Source of the DNA: Siphonodentalium dalli
Lineage: Eukaryota > Mollusca > Scaphopoda > Gadilida > Siphonodentaliidae
Direction: 5' to 3'
NCBI GenBank assembly: GCA_032622095.1
Contig: CP136061.1
Location: 40,743,797 to 40,807,796 of the forward strand
Length of the DNA stretch: 64,000 nt
Position 1 is the stretch's first letter. Every line of letters begins with the position of its first letter. Positions 35,865 through 46,000 of the stretch are shown here, piece after piece. The position numbers and the translations under genes are program-made. The notes beneath the pieces were generated by a model. That model was not told the origin of the DNA. It searched no databases and saw nothing but the letters and a program-made list of their open reading frames with translations.

Positions 35865-36519
35865 AACTTAGAACTGTTGTTCAATTTAGTGTGTTTTTTG
35901 TGAAGTAATATCTCTAAATTTTGGCCATTCCACATTCTCATTAATTAATTTCTTGCCTTCAGTACTTTTCACAAACAGTTTGTAGGGTTCGTTTTGTCTT
36001 ATTATTATTATCACATCTTAGATCTTTTAGCCTGTCAGGTTATAATTCATTAGTTTTTAATTGTCATATTCATTTAATCAAACCTGTTAATTATGTTGGT
36101 ACCTTTTAATTGTTTTGCCCATTGGTTTATTCAGTTCATTAATCTTAATTGGCCTATTCATTTAGACAACACTTTCTATTTCCATTAACATGTTTTTACT
36201 TGTCACCTTTTACTCATTGGTTAATTCAGCTTGGCATTTCACACCTCCAATTGTATATTAATACCTTCATCTTCAAACTTAAAAAAAAGAACATTTTATC
36301 TAGACTAGTCGCTATATTGTTTCACGTCATTAGGATTACCATTGGACACTTCATGCTAACGTTATAAGGAATACCTGTTGCTGTTATATGTTATGTTCAT
36401 CTTGGAAAACCGGATGATTGTAAATAAAAGCTATTCCCCAACATCAGCCTTATTCGTTTAATGACATTGGACATCTTCAGATCCGGACTATCATAACCAC
36501 AGAAAATCGACCCGTTATA
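35837..36519 (+). repeat. 3' LTR
   Basis: 683 bp, same length as the 5' LTR, with about six substitutions (for example TAACATTATA/TAACGTTATA and ATCCCGAC/ATCCGGAC). Confidence 0.9.
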
Positions 36520-36573
36520 GAATACCTCATTCTGCAAATGGCAGACACACTATTTCATGGCTATATATTTGTA

Positions 36574-37506
36574 TAGTCCAAGTCTTCTCGTACTAAAACT
36601 AGCTAAGATTTTGGGATGGAGATGCTAGTATTTAATCCGAGTTCCAGGCCCATGCATTCCTATGACACGAGTTACGCCCAGGATCTGTGGCGGGAATCTG
36701 TGGTGTATTTTACTCGATTTACCTAACAAAGCAATACATGATGCTATATACATTGGAAAGAGTGACATCTTATGGTCATAATGGTGTATAATAATCTAAC
36801 TTTAATGTTAAATTACACATAGAATATTCCGGTTGATTGCCACAAACATCGTTGTTTTTTCTGTTTGTTTACTTAACTGAAAGCCGAACTCAGGTTCCGA
36901 AGAACTTCGGCATTGTCCGGTGTTTGTTTTGGCCGAGACGAATTTCGATACAAACAAAATGGCGGCCCCCATGATATTCTAATGCTCATTGTGTTTACAC
37001 TGTTTTAAACTGTGAGATGGTTGTAATTCCCATAATTTATTTAATGTATTACATTTATATCTTTAATATGTATTTAATCTATGTATTTATTTATTTATTG
37101 TCACGTATAATTACGATTACAATGGATAATTCATCGTGCGTGGTTGATTGAAAATCTACGGAATATTTTCACCGGAAAATGCCGAACGCAGTTCGCAAGG
37201 TCAACTGAGTTCGCATGTACTTTAAAAAATATGTAAACACTGCGGCAAATGTTTCTTTTCACATTAAATTACCGCTTTCAATTCACAACCGATGTGGGTT
37301 TCAGATCAAATAGCATGTCTTCTGCAGAAACTATCCGTTTATTGTCGCAATTGTGATATTTTATTTCATATAATTGTGGTTTTATTTGAGCGGGTCACTA
37401 ACGCTTAAGTCGTGTCATAGGAATGCATGGGCCTGGAACTCAGACTAAATACTAGCATCTCCATCCCAAAATCTTAGCTAGTTTTAGTACGAGAAGACTT
37501 GGACTA
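36574..37506. mobile_element. Mutator-like (MULE) non-autonomous element, 933 bp
   Basis: Terminal inverted repeats of about 100 bp begin TAGTCCAAGTCTTCTCGTAC and end with the inverse. They are flanked by a perfect 9-bp duplication, ATATTTGTA (36565-36573 and 37507-37515). A 9-bp target duplication with long TIRs is characteristic of Mutator/MULE elements. The interior has a 'caaaatggcggcccccatg' stretch but no transposase ORF. Confidence 0.85.
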
Positions 37507-37755
37507 ATATTTGTACTGAATGAACGTTGTAGAATGGAAACTATAAATTCCCTGAAACATTTAACAATGAATTTCTTTGCAAGAGATTAGAGTACACAAT
37601 TATATGAGATTTGTTATTTTACAAGAACAGATAACATTTTATCAAAATGTCATGGTTTACAAATTGGTAACTGAATAAATATGATATAATTTATAGTTCA
37701 TGATCATTTAATAAAATATATGTTATCACAGTCACTCATCTCATGGCAACATGAC

Positions 37756-38182
37756 ATATACCCTTTACCCAACAAAACGGCCAGAAACGCCCAAATAAAG
37801 CTTCAACGGCCTAAAATATCTTCGGTCTGTCTCAATAACACCATACAAATATGGATATCATTGGAACCGGTTCATTGACCACATTGTGATGGTTACAGTT
37901 ATGCCCTGTGCCAATGCATTCTCTTATACATGCGAGTCGACCATAGGTCGCCTCGCATATATAAGAGAATGCATGGCCTAAGAAAAATATCTTTTTTTTA
38001 ACACTTTTTACCATTTTTTCTTACATTCTTTAACAATTTTATCTTACATTTTTTAACAATTTTTATAATATTTTTCTACATTCTTTGACAATTTTATCAT
38101 TTTTAATATGTGTTATAAGCCAATGCATTCTCTTATATATGCGAGGCGACCTACAGGGATGTTCTGTTGGGTAAAGGGTTAA
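37756..38182 (+). mobile_element. TTAA-flanked twin-hairpin MITE (CCCTTTACCCAACA), copy 2, degraded
   Basis: The left TTAA is mutated (TATA before CCCTTTACCC) and the right TTAA is intact. The first hairpin is near 37910-37978. The second has only its left half (38121-38150). The T-rich core is partly triplicated. Confidence 0.8.
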
Positions 38183-38200
38183 TAAAGCAAATTTAATATA

Positions 38201-38576
38201 GGAGGCCAAATTCACTTTAATTAATAATTGCACTGAAGCCAGATTGAATTGTACTGAAGGATAATCCAATAAATTTATATAATTGAGCTCCAACACAATT
38301 GTATTATGCTTCGGTACAATTTATATTTACCCACAAAAAAATGGGACGGGACTAGGTCCAAAACGGCATCAACCCAACCATATCCAAAGCTGGTGTAGAC
38401 CTAGAAGACTTGGTCTAATAAGTCCATTGCATAGGACCCGTTTTTCATCGACAATTCGAAATGAAATTGAGATATAGTTAACAATATTAAAGGAGTTTAG
38501 ACAACTTCAATAAATTTGTCGTGTTGTATCCATTAACGCACCCCGACATCGAGATTACTAACTGTGAATTTGGCCT
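38201..38576. mobile_element. Diverged MITE related to 31765-32140
   Basis: Ends 'aggaggccaaattcac' and 'gtgaatttggcct' are inverted, with degenerate AATTG/GCACTGAAG subterminal motifs. Weak arms inside. Confidence 0.5.
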
Positions 38577-38776
38577 TGTATATTTTTATAACATTTTATA
38601 ATAGAGACAGATAGTGAACGATGAGATGACAACCATGACTGGTGTTGTCAAGGAAACCTGTGAGTTTCCATGGAAACCAGTGAATTCCCATCACTGGTTT
38701 ATGTAATTATAATTTGCATAAACATGTTTACAGTTACATGCCGAGTTTACTGATCGCCCTAACATACGCAAGGAAA

Positions 38777-39129
38777 CAGTGTGTCTGATGTCCCCAGAGG
38801 GTGAATTTAGTGATGCTACCCCACACAGTGGGCTAGCATCACCAAATTCACCCTCTGTGGACATCATTCTGCTTAGGCCTCATCTACTGGGAAGTATCTA
38901 TGGTATCAAATTAACATTGTTTTTAGTTGCTTTTTTCCTTCTGCATAATTGAGGTGACTAATGGGCGAACATCGCCAACAACAACTGGGGAATTTCACTC
39001 TTATCATTGGACTCCCATAGCAGTTGAGGCCGAAGCAGATTGAGGTTCCCAGAGGGTGAATTTACTGACACTAAATTCACCCTCTGGGGACCTCATTCAA
39101 CAAATTTCAGACACACTATATGCAGGGTT
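38777..39129. mobile_element. GCAGAATGAGG twin-hairpin MITE
   Basis: First palindrome at about 38787-38872, spacer beginning 'taggcctcatctactgggaa', and a shortened second palindrome at about 39036-39101. The right TIR is 'cagacacactatatgcaggg'. Confidence 0.8.
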
Positions 39130-40183
39130 GAGCATTAGATTAACACTTCATGTCCCAGAATAAGGGATCTTACATGTGCTGCATGTCCACAATTTCTGCA
39201 TCGACACTGAAAAAAATAAAATCGTTGCCGCTTTCATACGGTGCATTAAAAATATTTCACGCACCATGTTTAAAACACTAAGAAGCAGGAAACGAACAAA
39301 TAATAAAGTCACGTATGGTGAATTTATTGGGCAGTTTCCGTTTTTCATAATGACGGAGACTGACGACGATACTGGAGGATATGGATCATTGCTGTAAAAG
39401 CTATTTGAGCAGATATTCTGGTCGCTTCAAATTTACTTCGTATTAAAAAAAATTTGAGCATCGAGTTGCACATGTTAATGTGTTTGGCACACACCTTGGA
39501 TTCAACTATTATAGTTCTATTTAAATGTACACAATCCGATTCGATGGTCCCTATATCATCAGTTTCCAACAACAATCATTTATTGAAATGCCGCTTCAGT
39601 TGTCAGAATAATTTAATTGCCAAAAGTGTTATATATCAATATTTTGTTCAACAAAATTTATTTGCAAGAATATGTCGGTCGGCATTCGTCAAATATTTTC
39701 AAGGCAGCCAAATATTCGAGGTGGTGAAAAATAACCAATTTTAGATTTCAAAACTCAAAATCTGAATACTCTGGGCTTTGATATTCCTCGACTCAAATCT
39801 AATAATTTTTAACCCGAAGCTGAAGAAATAGAAATTTAGGGGCGTTAAATCGGATTATGTATCTTTAACTGTTTAGTTGAATTTGGATATTCGTGAATCT
39901 GAGGCATAACACAGTATCAGATATTACAAATATGACTGAAAAATTACCTAGATTATCAGTGCCACTTTTGTATTTGTAATAAAATCACCTGAATGTGGAA
40001 GCCTTCATTTGAATATTTCTTGAAGACATATAAAGATGCCTTGATCATTTAACTGATGTAATAATTGTTATGAGTACACTATCAAGGCGACTAGTTAATG
40101 TCACTCAAAAAATGCATTTTTACGCCATTATAAATTGAAATAGTCTCGTGCAACAGGCTAACATGAACACCACAATAATCACT
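39130..40183. other. No gene accepted; diverged MITE piece at 39743-39872
   Basis: 39743-39872 resembles the right arm of the MITE at 57823-58298 ('cctcgactcaaatc', 'cgttaaatcggatta'). Two ORFs of 73 and 96 codons have no domains and no flanking splice signals I trust. Confidence 0.4.
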
Positions 40184-41055
40184 TTAACCCTTCCATGATG
40201 TGGGGTCCATGATGGGAGCTGCACTGTTACAGCATTAACCCTTTCAGTGCCAGGTTCGATTTTTGTATCAACCCATATACCCTGTGCCAATGCATTCTCT
40301 TATATATGCGAGTCGACCATAGGTCGCCTCGCATATATAAGAGAATGCATTGGCCTAAAATAAAAAATCATTTTTTAACACTTTTTACCATTTTTTCTTA
40401 CATTCTTTGACAATTTTATAATTTTTTCTTACTTTTTTAAACAATTTTTATAATATTTTTCTACATTCTTTGACAATTTTATCAGTTTTAATATGTGTTA
40501 AGCCAATGCATTCTATTATATATGCGAGGCGACATATGGTCGACTCGCATATATAAGAGAATACATTGGCCTAACAATTTTTCATCATTTGTTATTATTT
40601 TTTACAATTTTTTACAATTTTAATAATTTTTTCTTATATTCTTTAACAGACTTATTTTGTAGGTTTAGTGCCAGGGAATCTTACATTTTTCATGGGCATC
40701 AAAATTATTACTATGAATACTTGGTGATAGTTTTGAGTTATAACATGCCCCTAAGGTTTTAACCAGTTCGTTTTTAAATTCGCTATAGCATGCTTAAGCA
40801 TACCCAAAAAAAATTCAACCCAAAAAACATTTGATTTTACAGACCGTAAAGGGTTAAAGATCCCATGCATTCTCTTTTAGGAGCCTTGCATATATAAGAG
40901 AATGCACTGGTTTACAAGATCACGGTAAATATTGTTAGGTCAATGCATTCTCTTATATATGCGAGGCATCCTATGGGTGACTCGCATACATAAGAGAATG
41001 CATTGGCACAGGGTTTTCACAAAATTACAGGAAGCTCCAGTCATGAAAGGGTTAA
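40184..41055 (+). mobile_element. TTAA-flanked hairpin MITE (CCCTTYCATG), copy 2, hosting a nested TTAA element
   Basis: Outer TTAA at 40184-40187 and 41052-41055. Its own hairpin modules are at about 40863-40912 and 40940-41010. A second TTAA element is inserted at 40235-40857. Confidence 0.8.
40235..40857 (+). mobile_element. Nested TTAA element (CCCTTTCAGTGCCAGG) with twin hairpins
   Basis: TTAA copies at 40235-40238 and 40854-40857; TIRs CCCTTTCAGTGCC and the shorter inverse GTAAAGGG. Hairpin modules at about 40284-40352 and 40501-40570. The host flank 'gcattaa' + 'agatcc' is found uninterrupted at 48433-48697 ('gcattaaagatcc'), so TTAA was the target. Confidence 0.85.
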
Positions 41056-42337
41056 AAACATGTGAAATATGCATGTCACGTTAGACACCAGCACTAAAAG
41101 AGTTAAACATACATTAAATTTACTCAAAGAAGAATCACTTTATGACAAAGTCATGAGCTATGCAATAAAACAGACACTAAATAGAATCATTAATTCATTT
41201 GTGATCATTATTCATTTGCAATCTTATAAAATTTGTTTGCAATTATCTGATCAGTGTGAGTATTAGAATTGCTTTACAATGTTAATTAATAAGAAAGTAT
41301 AAACAAAATTGATGGCTGAAAAGCTGAGAAGAGCGTTACGGGGGGGTATACACATACCTTCGTAATTTTCATAATTCACGCAGTTGTTGATGTCATATTA
41401 AATAAATTAGAGCTAAATGGTTGTTTGTTGATTTCGATGTATTTATCTCAGATGGGTAAATCTTGCTATTGTGACTAATTTGGTCATGTTTGTATGTGGC
41501 TGATTACACAGGTCAATGACACAAAATTGGCCATAACACTAAAAGTACCTACATATAAGACAATATACTGTATCGATATATATTTTTTCTAATATTGCCA
41601 TTGTGGTCTGCTGCGTAACCGGAGTCTTGTTTGACCATATAAGACAAGGTTCCTAAGTCTTCAAATTGAGAATTTCCATATGTTCCAGAATTGCAATGAG
41701 AGATAAAATAAAACTTAAAGGCAGAATATTTGTATTCCTATAATAATTCCCTACATTTTGATATATGGATCAACCATGTTCGGTTAGCGACAGCGGATAT
41801 AACTTCCCTGAAACCGGCGAAAAAAATTAGCCTAACAAGACTATATCCGGTTTCATGGCGTTATACCGGATCAAATATTCTTCGACCACTTCTTACGCCA
41901 GTCTCTGATGGTTTCGTAGAAAACATCTCCACAAGCGCTAGCTGTATATGGTTTATCCATATATCAAATTAAAGGGAAATATTCCAGGAATGCGATGGCG
42001 GTATCGATTTATTCTTTATTTAATTTTTGTCCGGTCTCCAGTGGTGTCTGATGCTGTCATGGATGATATCTCCATTTTTGCTAACTGTGTAAATAGTTGA
42101 ATCATATTCCAAAACAAAGGGAATTATTCAAGGAATATGACTGTTTGTTATGTTCTGTTTTCGTATATTGTATTTCTGGCCATGGTTTTGGGGACATGTG
42201 GTAATTCTACATTTCGGGAGTTAGGAATCTTGTCGTATATATAGGTACTTTTAGTTTTATGACCAATTAGGTGTCAGTGACCTGTGGCTGATTAGGGTAG
42301 CCAAGATTCCAAAATGTTGATTTGGTACCCAGGATCT
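41056..42337. other. No gene recognised
   Basis: AT-rich unique sequence. The 65- and 80-codon ORFs have no domain I recognise. Confidence 0.35.
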
Positions 42338-42736
42338 TTAACCCTTTACCCAACAGAACGGCCCTGTGCCAATGCATTCTCTTATATATGCGAGTCGACC
42401 ATAGGTCGCCTCGCATATATAAGAGAATGCATTGGCTTAACACATTAAAAATTATAAAATTGTTAAAGAATGTAAGAAAAATGGTAAAAAGTGTTAAAAA
42501 AAAGATTTTTTTAGGCCAATGCATTCTCTTATATATGCGAGGCGACCTATGGTCGACTCGCATATATAAGAGAATGCATTGGCACAGGGCATAACTGTAA
42601 CCATCACAATGTGGTCAATGAGCCGGTTCCAATGATATCCATATTTGTATGGTTTTATTGAGACAGACCCAAGATAATTTAGGCTGTTGCAGCTTTATTT
42701 GGCCGTTTTTGGCCGGTTTGTTGGGTAAAGGGTTAA
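42338..42736 (-). mobile_element. TTAA-flanked twin-hairpin MITE, copy 3
   Basis: TTAA at 42338-42341 and 42733-42736. Hairpins at 42366-42436 and 42514-42584. It is inverted relative to the 2028 copy and lies 142 nt beyond the CCDC181 stop codon. Confidence 0.9.
42694..42699 (-). promoter_or_regulatory. Candidate CCDC181 polyadenylation signal, MITE-derived
   Basis: On the minus strand this reads AATAAA, in 'ggccaaataaagct'. It is the first such hexamer after the CCDC181 stop, about 180 nt downstream, inside the twin-hairpin MITE. Confidence 0.45.
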
Positions 42737-42878
42737 TTAGTAGTTCCCGTAGAAATTGATCTGCTTATAGGTTAACAAACGACCATAGGTACCATATTTA
42801 GAGGCCTTGGTACTCGATTAATCAGGGTAATCATGCAAATGTGAAAATTTCATCTCTATGGTGGTTCTTTTGACAAAC

Positions 42879-43050
42879 TTAATACCTATAGCCATAGTAA
42901 TCAACATATTGACAGGCGTTTGAGGTCTGGATCGCTCGCGCTAAAGCCATAGATTTTCTTGATCTTCGTGCCTGTCTTCTTTGAAACTTCGTTCGTTGTC
43001 GCTCCGTTGCTACATTCTTTCGTCGATCAGTGTTCTTCTTTTTCAACCAA
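42879..43050 (-). CDS. CCDC181 exon e (terminal)
   Basis: The acceptor is 'tctaattttttttcag'. The first base completes the GAT codon, and the exon then encodes WLKKKNTDRRKNVATERQ, an Arg/Lys-rich helix, and the C-terminus YVDYYGYRY followed by TAA (42879-42881). The shift from basic helix to aromatic C-terminus matches the end of CCDC181 proteins. At 56 codons it is too short to stand out as an ORF. Confidence 0.8.
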
Positions 43051-46000
43051 CTGAAAAAAAATTAGAAAATTTAAGAGGCAGGGCTCGATTTAACTGGATT
43101 CGCATCGGAGCTGAGGCGTGAGTTTAGTGTGCCTGTCATTTGCAGAATGAGGTCCCCAGAGGGTGAATTTAGTGTCACTCTCGCTCATAGCGGGCTAGCA
43201 TCACTAAATTCTCCCTCTTGGTACCTAATTCTGCATGGCCTCATCTGCTATGGGAGACATAGACTCAGATTAAAGTTCCCAAATGGTGTACACTCATTGG
43301 GAACCTGGGAATCTTGATTATGTAATGTGTCGTCTGACAATTTGGAGATATAGAGAAACTAAACTAAAAAAGAAATAGAATCTACATGTATGTGAAGAAG
43401 TCTCTATAGAAATCTGATAATAAAGAATCTTTCTAGAGAAGATGAGGCCTAAGCGGAATGAGGTCCCCAGAGGGTGAATTTAATGATGCTAGCCCGCTAT
43501 GCAGGATAGTGTCACTCAATTCACCTTCCGGGGACCTCATTCTGCAAATGACAGGCACACTAAACTCAGGCTTGGAGGAGCTGGGAGAAGGGGAACAAAA
43601 CAAAAATAACTATATGGATCACCACCACAACAAAATAGAGGAACTTTCCATGATGTTAAAAATATGAATTTTTTTTAGTCAGATAATTAAAATAATATTG
43701 AGGTAATTCTTGTCATAAAACTGTGAAAGAAAAAAAGAGACTGCCATCGACTAGTTTATTCACCACGGTGACCAGGCCTTCGAATGTAGCAAATTGAAAC
43801 TTCAAGATATTATTATCAACTAGCTTCGGGAAACTTTATTCAGCATTGGAGGGGTCTGCGGCTCTTTTGCACATTAGGGGCCTGAGGCTCCTATGTGCGC
43901 TTCGCACATAGGTTCATATTTGACTTATTTGATTCTGAAATAAGCCAAGCCCATATTGGTATTATACTGGTTATTCTATTGGAAACACACATATATAAAG
44001 TGCATACATCTGGTCTGTAAATAGGTTCACATTGAACCTAAATATTCACATTTATTTGAATCTGAAATCGGCCTATAGTGAGCTTATTTTAATTTGTGTG
44101 TTTTTTTATTTATTTAATTAAATTTTTTTATAGAAATTTTTTGAAAAAGGAATGCTGTTATGACCTCCGCCATGGGAACCCCGAGCTACCACACAAAATA
44201 TGGTTTAAATCGGTCTAGGGGTCTGGGAGAATAATCTGAACAGACAGATCCTACTCTTTTATATATATATTCACTGTGTAGGAACTGTTACATCGGAAGT
44301 CGTTCTATTGCCGGTTTGTGATGGTTCTTGGCTGATTTGTGACAGTTCCTTATGATGGAAATTATACATGGTGTACACTCATTGGGAACCTGGGAATCTT
44401 GATTATGTAATGTGTCGTCTGACAATTTGGAGATATAGAGAAACTAAACTAAAAAAGAAATAGAATCTACATGTATGTGAAGAAGTCTCTATAGAAATCT
44501 GATAATAAAGAATCTTTCTAGAGAAGATGAGGCCTAAGCGGAATGAGGTCCCCAGAGGGTGAATTTAATGATGCTAGCCCGCTATGCAGGATAGTGTCAC
44601 TCAATTCACCTTCCGGGGACCTCATTCTGCAAATGACAGGCACACTAAACTCAGGCTTGGAGGAGCTGGGAGAAGGGGAACAAAACAAAAATAACTATAT
44701 GGATCACCACCACAACAAAATAGAGGAACTGTCCATGATGTTAAAAATATGAATTTTTTTTAGTCAGATAATTAAAATAATATTGAGGTAATTCTTGTCA
44801 TAAAACTGTGAAAGAAAAAAAGAGACTGCCATCGACTAGTTTATTCACCACGGTGACCAGGCCTTCGAATGTAGCAAATTGAAACTTCAAGATATTATTA
44901 TCAACTAGCTTCGGGAAACTTTATTCAGCATTGGAGGGGTCTGCGGCTCTTTTGCACATTAGGGGCCTGAGGCTCCTATGTGCGCTTCGCACATAGGTTC
45001 ATATTTGACTTATTTGATTCTGAAATAAGCCAAGCCCATATTGGTATTATACTGGTTATTCTATTGGAAACACACATATATAAAGTGCATACATCTGGTC
45101 TGTAAATAGGTTCACATTGAACCTAAATATTCACATTTATTTGAATCTGAAATCGGCCTATAGTGAGCTTATTTTAATTTGTGTGTTTTTTTATTTATTT
45201 AATTAAATTTTTTTATAGAAATTTTTTGAAAAAGGAATGCTGTTATGACCTCCGCCATGGGAACCCCGAGCTACCACACAAAATATGGTTTAAATCGGTC
45301 TAGGGGTCTGGGAGAATAATCTGAACAGACAGATCCTACTCTTTTATATATATATTCACTGTGTAGGAACTGTTACATCGGAAGTCGTTCTATTGCCGGT
45401 TTGTGATGGTTCTTGGCTGATTTGTGACAGTTCCTTATGATGGAAATTATACATTTTCGCAACTTTTTGACAGTTAAAACGCAATTTTGGAGCCATCTAG
45501 CTGATAATTCGTTTCATTTTTCCATTCCCCTCACAATTGGTGGCCCCAACGAGCGTAATAATAAAAAAAAGTCCAATGTGCGAGTCATAACAACGACGAA
45601 ATCCGCGAATTTTTATATTTGTTTGGGTTCTCTCCTGATCGAGTCGGTTCTCTCTCCATTTAATCGGTTCTATGCGGGTAATACTATGGCTAATATTTGG
45701 CAGGATAATGGTTCAAACTGACCATGTCGTGAAATGAACAAAAGATAAACACAACAAAATATGCATTAAGTTGAAATTTGCACCATGTGTCAATAATTTC
45801 TATGAATTACACTGCCTTCCTATGCTTATTCAATAACCTGTGTTACGCCTATAAAAATTCACCAAGTCACCAGCTAGTTTGAAAAATAACGCGTTTTGCA
45901 GACCCAAAATTGCCATGAATCAATCGCCAGTTAACTATAGTGTAATTTCATAGCACTGCACTTCAGAAAGCTTGAGCGTAGATGGGATATATAGAGTTAT

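Larger units (their letters stand above)
34191..36519 (+). mobile_element. Non-autonomous LTR retrotransposon (Ty3/gypsy-like), 2329 bp
   Basis: Two direct 683-bp LTRs (34191-34873 and 35837-36519) differ at only about six positions by eye. The element is flanked by GAAT (34187-34190 and 36520-36523). The LTRs begin TATCACC and end GTTATA. TGG at 34876, two bases after the 5' LTR, is the likely primer-binding site, and GAGCGGAGAGGA just before the 3' LTR is the polypurine tract. The interior is only 963 bp and encodes one chromodomain ORF. No gag, protease, RT, RNase H or integrase catalytic core is present, so it would need trans-acting partners. Confidence 0.9.
33782..36562. mobile_element. 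GCAGAATGAGG twin-hairpin MITE split by an LTR retrotransposon
   Basis: The left TIR (CAAGCCTTGATATAGTGTG), first palindrome (33811-33901), spacer and most of the second palindrome run to 34190. The palindrome resumes at 36520 with GAATACCTCATTCTGC and the right TIR. The interruption is the LTR retrotransposon 34191-36519, whose GAAT target duplication flanks it. Confidence 0.85.

Noticed and set aside
39176-39744. Two plus-strand ORFs (73 and 96 codons) considered as exons
   Set aside because: No domain I recognise, no paired splice sites, and no agreement with a neighbouring gene.
43458-43667. 69-codon ORF, identical at 44543-44752
   Set aside because: Starts in a MITE palindrome and is repeated only because of the 1085-bp tandem duplication.
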